Part shown: one piece after another, positions 47,112-55,388 of the stretch
How positions within the stretch are numbered: the stretch's first letter is position 1
Layout of the letters: each line of letters opens with the position of its first letter
Source of the DNA: Sodalis glossinidius str. 'morsitans'
GTDB taxonomy: Bacteria; Pseudomonadota; Gammaproteobacteria; Enterobacterales; Enterobacteriaceae
Assembly: GCF_000010085.1 (NCBI RefSeq)
Contig: NC_007712.1
Span: 1,054,001-1,118,000 of the forward strand
Direction: 5' to 3'
Length of the DNA stretch: 64,000 nt
Notes under the pieces: generated by a model
What the model was told of the DNA's origin: nothing
The model's database searches: none
What the model saw: only the letters and a program-made list of their open reading frames with translations
Translations under genes and position numbers: made by a program

Positions 47112-48428
47112 ATGACAAAACGTTTAACCTCCAAAGACATCCTCGCGCTGGGCTTTATGACCTTTGCGCTGTTTGTCGGCGCCGGCAATATCATCTTTCC
47201 GCCAATGGTGGGCCTGCAATCCGGCCAGCATGTCTGGTTGGCGGCGGCGGGCTTTTTGATTACGGCGGTTGGCCTTCCGGTTATCACCGTTATCGCGCTG
47301 GCGCGGGTCGGCGGCGGCATTGATGCGCTAAGCTCGCCTATCGGTCAGAAAGCCGGTCTGCTTTTGGCGGTGGTCTGCTATCTGGCGGTGGGGCCGCTGT
47401 TTGCTACCCCGCGCACCGCTACCGTGTCGTTTGCGGTCGGGGTGGCCCCGTTTGCCGGCAACGGCGAACTGCCTCTGCTGGTTTATAGTCTGATTTATTT
47501 CACCCTGGTGATCGGTATCTCTCTCTACCCCGGGCGCTTGCTGGATACGGTGGGCCATGTGCTGGCGCCGCTCAAGATTATCGCGCTGGCGGTGCTGGGA
47601 ATGGCGGCAATGCTATGGCCGGCAGGGCAGCCACTGCCGGTGGCGGCGAGCTATAGTCATTTGCCGTTTTCCAGCGGTTTTGTGAACGGCTATCTCACCA
47701 TGGATACCTTGGGCGCGATGGTTTTCGGCATCGTTATCGTCAACGCTGCCCGGTCGCGCGGTGTAGCGAGCGCGCAGCTGCTCACCCGTTATACCATTTT
47801 TGCCGGCCTTATTGCCGGTATTGGTCTGACGGCCGTCTATCTGACGCTGTTTAAACTAGGGTCGGGTAGCGGCGTGCTGGTGCCTGAGGCACAAAACGGC
47901 GCGGAAATTCTGCACGCCTATGTGCAATACACCTTCGGCGCCGCCGGCAGCGGTTTTCTGACGGTGTTGATTACTGTAGCCTGTCTGGCCACCGCGGTAG
48001 GGTTGACCTGCGCCTGTGCCGAGTTTTTTAGCGCGCATACCGGTATCGGTTATGGCAAATGGGTGTTCCTGCTAGGGCTGTTCTCCATGGTGGTTTCCAA
48101 TTTGGGACTGAGCCATCTGATATCGATTTCCGTGCCGGTACTTACCGCCATTTATCCGCCTTGCATTGTGCTGATTCTGCTGAGCTTTACCCTGCGTTGG
48201 TGGTACTCCAGCAGCCGTCTTGTCGCACCGGGCATGCTGGTCAGCCTGCTGTTTGGCTGTCTCGATGGCATTAAGGTGTCGGCTTACCCGACCCTCCTGC
48301 CTGCCTGGGTAGAGCGCCTGCCGTTAAGTGCCCAGGGACTGGCTTGGCTGCCGCCGACGCTTGTCATGCTCATCGTTGCGGCGATCTACGATCAATCCCG
48401 CGGGCGGCAGCAAATCTCTGTTCTGTAA
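47112..48428 (+). CDS. brnQ: Branched-chain amino acid carrier BrnQ
   Basis: An intact 438-residue sodium-coupled carrier for leucine, isoleucine and valine with about twelve membrane helices. It matches E. coli BrnQ closely: LGFMTFALFVGAGNIIFPPM, YLAVGPLFATPRTATVSF, VNGYLTMDTLGAMVFGIVIV and LISISVPVLTAIYPPCIVLI. The start is ATG 47112. It keeps the phoR-brnQ-proY order although both neighbours are broken. That suggests the symbiont still depends on uptake of these amino acids. Confidence 0.95.
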   Translation: MTKRLTSKDILALGFMTFALFVGAGNIIFPPMVGLQSGQHVWLAAAGFLITAVGLPVITVIALARVGGGIDALSSPIGQKAGLLLAVVCYLAVGPLFATPRTATVSFAVGVAPFAGNGELPLLVYSLIYFTLVIGISLYPGRLLDTVGHVLAPLKIIALAVLGMAAMLWPAGQPLPVAASYSHLPFSSGFVNGYLTMDTLGAMVFGIVIVNAARSRGVASAQLLTRYTIFAGLIAGIGLTAVYLTLFKLGSGSGVLVPEAQNGAEILHAYVQYTFGAAGSGFLTVLITVACLATAVGLTCACAEFFSAHTGIGYGKWVFLLGLFSMVVSNLGLSHLISISVPVLTAIYPPCIVLILLSFTLRWWYSSSRLVAPGMLVSLLFGCLDGIKVSAYPTLLPAWVERLPLSAQGLAWLPPTLVMLIVAAIYDQSRGRQQISVL

Positions 48429-48451
48429 GTGGTGGCGATGTAATCAATAGA

Positions 48452-48478
48452 CCACGGACACCGTTCCGTGGTTTTTTC
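48452..48478 (+). terminator. Rho-independent terminator after brnQ
   Basis: CCACGGA (48452-48458) pairs with TCCGTGG (48465-48471) around a 6-base loop and is followed by TTTTTT. It lies 23 bases after the brnQ stop and 24 bases before the proY ATG, so it should uncouple the two genes. Confidence 0.88.
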
Positions 48479-48501
48479 TTGTGAAAAAAAGGGTTCAGGT
48501 C

Positions 48502-49554
48502 ATGCAATCTTCCACCCCTTCGCTGAAGCGGGGGCTTTCTACGCAGCACATTCGGTTTATGGCGCTCGGGTCCGCCATTGGCACCGGCTTGTTCTATGGT
48601 TCTGCTGATGCAATTAAAATGGCCGGTCCCAGCGTGCTGCTGGCTTATCTGATAGGGGGACTAGCGGCGTATATCATCATGCGTGCCCTGGGTGAAATGT
48701 CGGTGGAAAACCCGAATGCCGGTTCGTTCTCACGCTACGCACAGGATAATCTGGGCCCTATGGCGGGCTATATCACCGGCTGGACCTATTGTTTTGAAAT
48801 TTTGATTGTCGCCATCGCCGATGTCACCGCCTTCGGCATTTATATGGGTGCATGGTTTCCCCTGGTGCTGCATTGGGTCTGGGTGTTAAGCGTGGTGCTG
48901 TTTATCGGCGCGATTAATCTACTCAGCGTCAAGGCCTTCGGCGAGCTGGAGTTCTGGTTCTCCTTTTTCAAAGTGGCCACCATCATTGTCATGATCCTGG
49001 CCGGCATCGGCATCATCGTTTGGGGAATCGGCAACGGTGGCCAGCCCACCGGCGTAGCGAATTTATGGCGCCACGGCGGCTTCTTCACCCACGGCGTCTG
49101 GGGCATGGTACTGTCGCTGCATATGGCGGGGCAGGGGCACGCGCCGCGCCTGTTCCAGCGCGTATCGCGCCACGGTATTCCGTGGGTAACGGTATTGGTG
49201 ATGCTGCTGGCCATGCTGGTGGTGGTCTATTTGAATTATATTATGCCGGAAAATGTCTTCCTGCTGATTGCCTAACTGGCAACCTTTGCCACCGTGTGGG
49301 TGTGGATCATGATTTTATGTTCACAAATCGCCTTTCGCCACAGGCTCAAGCCTGAGCAGGTGCAGGCGCTGAAATTCCCGTTGCCCGGTGGCGTCCTCAC
49401 TGCGAGTATCGGCGTAGTCTTCCTGTTGTTTATCATCGGCCTGATAGGGTATTTTCCTACTACTCGCGCCTCGCTGTACGTTGGTGCGGTATGGATTTTA
49501 TTGCTGTTACTGGGGTACCGCCGGGTAAAAACGAAGCGCGTAGCCGCCTCCTAA
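48502..49554 (+). pseudogene. proY: Proline-specific permease ProY, internal deletion and ochre codon
   Basis: An APC-family permease. It starts at ATG 48502 and is near-identical in wording to ProY: GLSTQHIRFMALGSAIGTGL, GPMAGYITGWTYCFEILIVA and FGELEFWFSFFKVATIIVMI. After VWGMVLSLH about 110 residues are missing in frame. The text resumes at GQGHAPRLFQRVSRHGIPWV. TAA (49273-49275) follows VFLLIA where the homologue has serine (TCA to TAA). The rest, LATFATVWVWIMILCSQIAF, continues to TAA 49552-49554. E. coli ProY is a cryptic proline permease. It is dead here. Confidence 0.92.
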
Positions 49555-49630
49555 GGACCGTGCCGGATATAGTGCCATGATGGGGAAGAGCTCCCCGTGT
49601 ACGGCAGGGCATGCGCCCTGACCATTCGGC

Positions 49631-49661
49631 ATAAATAAAGCCGGTCGGGTTGCCTACCGGC
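49631..49661 (-). terminator. Rho-independent terminator of the peroxiredoxin gene
   Basis: Read on the minus strand, GCCGGT (49661-49656) pairs with ACCGGC (49645-49640) around a 10-base loop, followed by TTTATTTAT. It lies 56 bases beyond the peroxiredoxin stop at 49717. It also faces the end of proY on the other strand. Confidence 0.75.
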
Positions 49662-49716
49662 GTGATACGGGCAGAGTCACTGCCTTGACTGCCTTATCTG
49701 CACGAACGCAAGGCGC

Positions 49717-50319
49717 TTACAGCCTGGTCAGGTTCTCGGACAGATATTTGGCAACCCCTTCCGGAGAAGCGCCCATCCCTTCCTGTCCCTTTTCCCACTG
49801 TGCCGGGCAAACTTCACCGTGTTCTTCGTGGAATTGCAGTGCGTCGACCATGCGCATCATTTCGTCGACATTGCGGCCCAGCGGCAGATCGTTAACAACC
49901 TGATGGCGGACGAGCCCGTCTTTGTCGATTAAGAACGAACCGCGCAGAGCGACGCCGGCGTCTGAATGTTCAATGCCGTAAGCTTTAATGATTTCGCGTT
50001 TGATATCCGCCACCATGGGGTACTGAACCGGTCCGATACCGCCTTTATCGGTAGGTACTTGCCGCCAGGCGTTGTGTACAAACTCAGAATCGAAAGACAC
50101 GCCGATGATTTCAACGCCGCGCTTCTGAAATTCTGCGTAGCGTTTGTCAAACGCAATCAATTCGGACGGGCAGACAAAGGTGAAGTCCATCGGCCAGAAA
50201 AAAATGACTGCCGGTTTACCCTGGATATGCGATTTAAGATTGAAATTGTCAACGATTTCACCGTTGCCGAGCACGGCGGCAGCCGTAAAATCGGGGGCTT
50301 GACGAGTGACCAGGACCAT
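49717..50319 (-). CDS. Typical 2-Cys peroxiredoxin (AhpC/Prx1 type)
   Basis: An intact 200-residue peroxiredoxin. The peroxidatic cysteine is C50 in DFTFVCPSE and the resolving cysteine C171 in HGEVCPAQW. GVSFDSEFVHNAW and the GGIGPVQYPMVAD segment also match the Prx1/AhpC class. It reduces hydrogen peroxide and organic peroxides in the cytosol, recycled by thioredoxin or an AhpF-like reductase. The start is ATG 50319 with AGGAG eight bases upstream. No ahpF neighbour is present, so thioredoxin is the likelier partner. It has its own terminator and appears monocistronic. Confidence 0.92.
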   Translation of the reverse strand: MVLVTRQAPDFTAAAVLGNGEIVDNFNLKSHIQGKPAVIFFWPMDFTFVCPSELIAFDKRYAEFQKRGVEIIGVSFDSEFVHNAWRQVPTDKGGIGPVQYPMVADIKREIIKAYGIEHSDAGVALRGSFLIDKDGLVRHQVVNDLPLGRNVDEMMRMVDALQFHEEHGEVCPAQWEKGQEGMGASPEGVAKYLSENLTRL

Positions 50320-50449
50320 ATTAACTCCTGTAAAATAGCGTTTGCGGATTGATAGGATTTGAGCCAACCTAGTATAAGGCCGTACCGGGGGGGGAATAAA
50401 GTCACCTGTACCGATTGGTTAAATAGGTTATACCTATCGAAGGGATAGG

Positions 50450-50740
50450 TCAATCTTGCCAATAATACCCCGTTAAATACGTTGGTCGCTCAGCCGGTAG
50501 CGTTGAACGCGGTTCCTCGCCAGAGAGCAAAAGCAGAGCCAATGGCGAAGGCAGAGCTAAAGGCAAAAGCAGTGAGCTCGTGGCGTGATCGGTGAGGGGC
50601 GGTGGATTTTCACTCTGTAGAAAGAGGGAAACCTCTTCGGCTACCTCGCGTTCAAAATCGGAAAAATCATCATCCAAATACCCGAAGCAAAAAATTTTTT
50701 CACACGAGGCATAACCTGAATAAATGCGGGCTGTACTCAT
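50450..50740 (-). CDS. Hypothetical acidic protein, doubtful
   Basis: A frame from ATG 50740 (MSTARIYSGYASCEKIFCFG) with an acidic helix-like part (YLDDDFSDFEREVAEEVSLF) and a Pro/Leu-rich end to TGA or TAA near 50450. The first 45 residues look protein-like. No family is recognised. An upstream start at 50830 is possible. It lies alone in the 810-base space between the peroxiredoxin and amidase genes. Confidence 0.3.
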   Translation of the reverse strand: MSTARIYSGYASCEKIFCFGYLDDDFSDFEREVAEEVSLFLQSENPPPLTDHATSSLLLPLALPSPLALLLLSGEEPRSTLPAERPTYLTGYYWQD

Positions 50741-51063
50741 GGGGGTGACGCATTTATGGATAACGGCGCGCAAACAGGTAAAGTGATAGGGCGTAGTTTT
50801 AGCGGTTATGCAGGCGTCCAGGTTCGGCAATAATCTATTTTGGGCGGATAGATAAAGGCATATTCAGCGTGCTGCGTCATTGAAGGATAAGCGCGCTTCA
50901 TAGAATGAAAACAGGGAAATCAGATGGTGCAGCGTTCACGGCATCGTAGTGTCCAGCAATAAAGATATTTATCAACTCCAGGGTGGTAGTGGAATAAATA
51001 GTAATACCGGGTTTCGTCAAACCCTGATGCGATTATTCAGGGTGTCAATTATCCTGGTATTTT
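50741..51063. other. Gene-poor AT-rich stretch upstream of the amidase tail
   Basis: No gene is seen in these 323 bases. A short imperfect hairpin (GTTTCGTCAAACC, then AGGGTGTCAATTATCCTGG) occurs around 51008-51058. The region is AT-richer than its neighbours. Confidence 0.35.
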
Positions 51064-51099
51064 GCCGTTGAATACGCCGTTGAATACGCCGTTGAAGGC
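51064..51099. repeat. Three tandem copies of a 12-base unit
   Basis: GCCGTTGAATAC occurs at 51064-51075 and 51076-51087, and a third copy with two changes (GCCGTTGAAGGC) at 51088-51099. It lies downstream of the amidase pseudogene, in no recognised gene. It could be a small slippage product. Confidence 0.8.
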
Positions 51100-51129
51100 C
51101 GGGGCCGATGGTGTCTTGATGGGCGGCAA

Positions 51130-51787
51130 TTATTTGTTAAAATATTTCTTCACCAGTGCATACAGAATCGCCGCCGTCTCATTATCCACTGTGCCCTGCC
51201 AGTCGGCGGGGCGGAAATGCAGTTGGAAAAGCCTGGATAAGATTTTTATAGACGCTGGCATCTGTCGCCCCGGAGGTATTATATCCATAGGCTTTCAGTT
51301 TACCGATAATCGCCGCTTGATCAGGTAGGCCCTGCCCAGCAAATTCGTCAAGGTAATACTGTTTGGTCGCCTCGTCGAACCAGGCGCCTATGCCCGCAGT
51401 AAACAATGTTTGCCAGGGAAACGCCGCGCCGGGGTCAAATTTTCGCCCGGGTGCCACATCGCTGTGGCCGATAATCTGAGTTGGGGTAATATCCGGATAC
51501 CGTTGCAGGATATCCTGCGCTAATTGAATGATGGCCGCAATTTGCACCGGATGATAGGGCGGAAAGATCAATTTCCCGTTTTTGACCGATGCCAGATTTA
51601 CATTTTCAATGCCAATAGAGGTATCGTTGAGATTGTTGCGCCCCGCCCACGCGCTGAATGCCGCGTCGCTGCTCAGCGCCCTGACCGAGCCGGCGAAATC
51701 AACCGCGGTATAATGCATGATTAAAAAGCGTACGCGTGAATTGAATCCTTTCACCGAACGGTAACTTGTCGCATCTATGGGATACAT
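51130..51787 (-). pseudogene. N-acetylmuramoyl-L-alanine amidase (AmiD-like), deletion and frameshift
   Basis: An amidase_2 (N-acetylmuramoyl-L-alanine amidase) protein. From ATG 51787 (MYPIDATSYRS) it has the zinc histidine in VRFLIMHYTAVDF, NDTSIGIENVN, and IGHSDVAPGRKFDPGAAFPW with the remaining zinc ligands. About 30 residues are missing between FAGSVRALSSD and SAWAGRNNLND. Near 51225 a frame change separates the peptidoglycan-binding end (QLHFRPADWQG, ETAAILYALVKKYF) to TAA 51130-51132. There is no lipoprotein signal, unlike E. coli AmiD. Such enzymes recycle or trim cell-wall peptides. The core zinc site survives, but the fold is probably damaged. Confidence 0.8.
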
Positions 51788-51925
51788 GGTCAACGTTGAC
51801 TCCTGTCTGAAAATTGTCCTCCTTTCATTCATACCCGTGGCCACCGCCGGCAATCCAGGACCGTTGTGCCATTGCAGGGACATTGCGCAGGGGGAGGAGG
51901 GGAGGCGCCTTGAGACCGGATTCGT

Positions 51926-52513
51926 TTAACGGCCCAGCGCACCCTGGCGGGCCAACTGTATCATCGCTGGATATAAATGCCAGAACGCCTCCTCCAGCGG
52001 GCGATAGTGCATTTGGATCTCCGAAAAAATTGCCTCCAGGGCCGACAGTCGTAGGTACCGTTGGGCCATCCCGTTAAGCACCTGAGCCAGAAAAGGCATA
52101 TCCGGATAGCGCAGCAGCCAGCGTTCACGCCATAGATAGCGGTTGAGGGACTGGAAGCCCGCCGGCGTATCCGGCAGGGCAGGCGCAATTTCCAGCTGCG
52201 CCCGCAGGACGAATCCCGCCAGCGGCCATTGAGATTCGACCTGCGACCAGTGGCGCGCCAGAAAGTGATCCCAAACCACATCCAGCGCAATAGGCGCCAC
52301 CCGCCGTGTCGCCGGTGAGAACAGCGTCCGTATCTGGCGTACCGCGTCATGATCATCGGTAAGGCTATCGATGCGGCGATGCATACGGATGCCGGCGACG
52401 ACCGCGGGCGGATAGAGGCCGTCGGGATCGCCGCGGACAAAATTCGCCATCAGATTACCGAGTAAGGAACTTTGCGCCAGGGTGGCGAGATGCAGATGAG
52501 CAAGAAAATTCAT
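51926..52513 (-). CDS. acpH: Acyl carrier protein phosphodiesterase AcpH
   Basis: An intact 195-residue protein of the AcpH/YajB family (MNFLAHLHLATLAQSSLLGN, metal-binding HRRIDSLTDDHD near residue 45, then DVVWDHFLARHW). It removes the 4'-phosphopantetheine group from acyl carrier protein, returning it to the apo form. Start ATG 52513 diverges from queA across 104 bases, as in E. coli (yajB next to queA). Confidence 0.92.
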   Translation of the reverse strand: MNFLAHLHLATLAQSSLLGNLMANFVRGDPDGLYPPAVVAGIRMHRRIDSLTDDHDAVRQIRTLFSPATRRVAPIALDVVWDHFLARHWSQVESQWPLAGFVLRAQLEIAPALPDTPAGFQSLNRYLWRERWLLRYPDMPFLAQVLNGMAQRYLRLSALEAIFSEIQMHYRPLEEAFWHLYPAMIQLARQGALGR

Positions 52514-52617
52514 CCTTTCAGTATACGGCAAAAGTGGCCCGCTTTTGCTTAATTCTTGCAGGGCGGAACGCATAGCCCTAGACTAAGCCGCTTGTTTTTA
52601 AGCTGAAGTGACTTGTC

Positions 52618-53679
52618 ATGCGCGTTGCCGACTTCTCGTTTGCATTACCCGATAATCTGATTGCCCGCTATCCTCAGGCGCAACGCAGCGCCTGTCGTTT
52701 GTTATCCCTCGATGGTCAAACAGGAGCGCTGGCGCATCAGGTCTTTACCGATTTGCTGGAGGAACTGGCGCCAGGGGATTTACTGGTCTTCAACAATACC
52801 AGGGTGATCCCCGCGCGGTTATTCGGCCGCAAAGTCAGCGGCGGTAAAATTGAAGTCCTGGTAGAAAGGGTTCTGGATGATAAGCGGGTACTTGCGCACG
52901 TCCGCGCTTCCAAAGCGCCGAAACCCGGCAGCGCGCTGCTGTTGGGGGATGATGACAGTATTGCCGCCACGATGGTGGCCCGTCACGATGCGCTTTTTGA
53001 GCTGCGCTTTGACGACGCCCGCGATGTTCTGACGCTCTTGAATGACGCCGGCCATATGCCTTTGCCGCCCTATATCGATAGGCCGGATGACGTCGCGGAC
53101 CGTGAGCTGTATCAGACGGTCTATGGCGAACGGCCCGGCTCGGTGGCGGCGCCTACCGCCGGTCTGCATTTCGATGAGCCGCTGTTGGCAGCGCTACGCG
53201 CTAAAGGCGTTGAAATGGCGTTCGTCACTCTTCATGTAGGGGCGGGTACCTTTCAGCCGGTACGGGTGGACCAGATCGAGCACCATCAGATGCATTCGGA
53301 GTATGCCGAAGTGCCGCAGGAGGTGGTCGATGCGGTACTGGCATGCAAAGCGCGCGGCAACCGGGTCGTTGCCGTTGGCACGACCGCCGTCCGTTCGCTT
53401 GAGAGCGCCGCCGCGGCCGGTGAGCAAGCGCTGACACCGTTTTTCGGCGATACGAGCATTTTCATTTACACGGGTTATCAGTTCCGCGTGGTGGATGTGC
53501 TGATAACCAATTTTCATCTTCCCGAGTCTACTCTGATCATGCTGGTTTCGGCGTTCGCCGGCTATCGCCATACGCTGGCGGCTTATCGGGAAGCGGTGGC
53601 GCAGGCGTATCGTTTTTTCAGCTACGGAGATGCGATGTTTATCACCCGCAATCCCGCCGCTGCCGCAGAGCGGGGGTAG
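52618..53679 (+). CDS. queA: S-adenosylmethionine:tRNA ribosyltransferase-isomerase QueA
   Basis: An intact 353-residue QueA (FALPDNLIARYPQAQRSACR, FNNTRVIPARLFGRK, GSVAAPTAGLHFDEPLL, HVGAGTFQPVRVD and ITNFHLPESTLIMLVSAFAG). It transfers the ribosyl part of S-adenosylmethionine to preQ1 in tRNA to make epoxyqueuosine, in the cytosol. The start is ATG 52618. The stop at 53677-53679 is followed by tgt, which acts one step earlier. With queH at 29.7 kb, the wobble-base queuosine route in this genome looks functional. Confidence 0.96.
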   Translation: MRVADFSFALPDNLIARYPQAQRSACRLLSLDGQTGALAHQVFTDLLEELAPGDLLVFNNTRVIPARLFGRKVSGGKIEVLVERVLDDKRVLAHVRASKAPKPGSALLLGDDDSIAATMVARHDALFELRFDDARDVLTLLNDAGHMPLPPYIDRPDDVADRELYQTVYGERPGSVAAPTAGLHFDEPLLAALRAKGVEMAFVTLHVGAGTFQPVRVDQIEHHQMHSEYAEVPQEVVDAVLACKARGNRVVAVGTTAVRSLESAAAAGEQALTPFFGDTSIFIYTGYQFRVVDVLITNFHLPESTLIMLVSAFAGYRHTLAAYREAVAQAYRFFSYGDAMFITRNPAAAAERG

Positions 53680-53879
53680 GCGAGTTGTCACCGTCCGGCC
53701 CTGAAACCCATCCCTATCGGACCTGATTTAGGCGCAGACCGTCGGCGGGAGAAAGCATTCATTGACAACGCCGGCGATAAATACAGCGCGCGGACTGGCT
53801 TGTATAGCGGCTTGGGAGGTTGGTAGAATGCGCTCCTTTTCATCAAGCATCGGACTGTTTCTCTGGTGTTGGAGGATGT

Positions 53880-55028
53880 GTGGAATATCAATTATTAAAA
53901 ACCGATGGCCAGGCCCGCCGCGGGCGCCTGGTCTTTGATCGGGGCGTGGTGGAAACGCCGGCGTTTATGCCGGTCGGGACATACGGCACGGTTAAGGGCA
54001 TGACCCCTGAAGAAGTAAAAGAGACCGGCGCGCAAATCCTGCTGGGTAATACCTTTCATCTGTGGCTGCGGCCGGGGCAGGCCGTGATGAAGCTGCACGG
54101 CGATTTGCACGATTTTATGCAATGGCATGGCCCGATACTGACTGATTCCGGCGGTTTTCAGGTATTTAGCCTAGGTGACATTCGCAAAATCACCGAAGAA
54201 GGTGTGTATTTCCGAAATCCGATCAACGGTGATACGATTTTCCTCAGCCCGGAAAAATCGATGGAAATCCAGTACGATCTGGGTTCCGATATCGTAATGA
54301 TTTTTGACGAATGTACGTCTTATCCGTCTGATTGGGATTACGCCAAACAATCGATGGAAATGTCGCTGCGCTGGGCGGCGCGCAGCCGTCAGCGTTTTGA
54401 CGAGCTGGGTAATCACAATGCGCTATTTGGCATTATTCAGGGTAGTGTTTACGAAGATTTACGAGATGTATCGGTAAAAAGACTGGTAGAGATTGGATTT
54501 GATGGTTACGCTGTGGGCGGCCTGGCGGTAGGGGAGCCGAAGGCTGATATGCACCGAATTCTGGCGCATCTCTGCCCGCAGATTCCGGCTGATAAACCGC
54601 GCTATTTAATGGGGGTCGGTAAGCCCGAGGATTTAGTGGAGGGTGTGCGCCGCGGTATCGATATGTTCGACTGTGTTATGCCGACCCGTAATGCCCGCAA
54701 CGGCCATCTGTTTGTCACCGATGGCGTGGTGAAAATCCGCAATGCCCGGTACAAAGACGATGTCGCGCCGCTGGATGCGGAATGTGATTGTTACACCTGT
54801 CGCAATTATAGCCGCGCATACTTGCATCATCTTGACCGTTGCAACGAAATATTGGGTGCCCGTCTGAATACTATCCATAACCTACGTTATTACCAGCGTT
54901 TGATGGCGGGTTTACGCCAGGCTATCGATGAGGGTAAATTAGAGCACTTTGTAGGTGAGTTTTATCGCCGGACAGGTAAGCCGGCTCCACCTTTAGTCGT
55001 CGAGTTACATAACAATGAGGGAATTTAA
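53880..55028 (+). CDS. tgt: tRNA-guanine transglycosylase Tgt
   Basis: A 382-residue enzyme that exchanges guanine-34 for preQ1 in the anticodons of Asp, Asn, His and Tyr tRNAs. The nucleophile and substrate residues lie in GPILTDSGGFQVFSL and DMFDCVMPTRNARNG. The zinc site is CDCYTCRNYSRAYLHH. The start is GTG 53880 (VEYQLLKTDGQARR), chosen because GGAGG sits at 53871-53875 and the text matches Tgt from there. An ATG at 53820 in the same frame would add 20 unrelated residues. It is followed without a gap by yajC, as in E. coli. Confidence 0.96.
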   Translation: MEYQLLKTDGQARRGRLVFDRGVVETPAFMPVGTYGTVKGMTPEEVKETGAQILLGNTFHLWLRPGQAVMKLHGDLHDFMQWHGPILTDSGGFQVFSLGDIRKITEEGVYFRNPINGDTIFLSPEKSMEIQYDLGSDIVMIFDECTSYPSDWDYAKQSMEMSLRWAARSRQRFDELGNHNALFGIIQGSVYEDLRDVSVKRLVEIGFDGYAVGGLAVGEPKADMHRILAHLCPQIPADKPRYLMGVGKPEDLVEGVRRGIDMFDCVMPTRNARNGHLFVTDGVVKIRNARYKDDVAPLDAECDCYTCRNYSRAYLHHLDRCNEILGARLNTIHNLRYYQRLMAGLRQAIDEGKLEHFVGEFYRRTGKPAPPLVVELHNNEGI

Positions 55029-55361
55029 ATGAGTTTTTTCGTTTCTGACGCCGTTGCCGCCACCGGTGCTCCGTCCCAGTCTAGTCCTTACTCTCTGGTG
55101 GTGATGCTGGTTGTTTTTGGTCTGATCTTTTATTTCATGATCCTGCGCCCGCAGCAAAAACGCGCCAAAGTGCATAAAGAACTGATGAGCTCCATTTCCA
55201 AAGGAGATGAAGTTCTGACGACCGGCGGGTTGGTGGGCCGCGTGGTGAAAGTCGCGGATACCGGCTATATTTCCATCGCGCTCAACGACACCAATGAAGT
55301 GGTCATCAAGCGTGATTTTGTGGCCGCTGTTTTGCCGAAAGGTACGATGAAAGCGCTGTAA
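55029..55361 (+). CDS. yajC: Sec translocon accessory protein YajC
   Basis: A 110-residue single-pass membrane protein (SLVVMLVVFGLIFYFMILRP) with the conserved cytosolic motif RPQQKRAKVHKELMSSISKG and a small beta domain (GDEVLTTGGLVGRVVKVAD). It joins SecD and SecF beside SecYEG. Its ATG (55029) directly follows the tgt stop codon, so translation is coupled. It is intact. Confidence 0.96.
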   Translation: MSFFVSDAVAATGAPSQSSPYSLVVMLVVFGLIFYFMILRPQQKRAKVHKELMSSISKGDEVLTTGGLVGRVVKVADTGYISIALNDTNEVVIKRDFVAAVLPKGTMKAL

Positions 55362-55388
55362 TAGCCGATTTTCCCGAAGGGAACCACC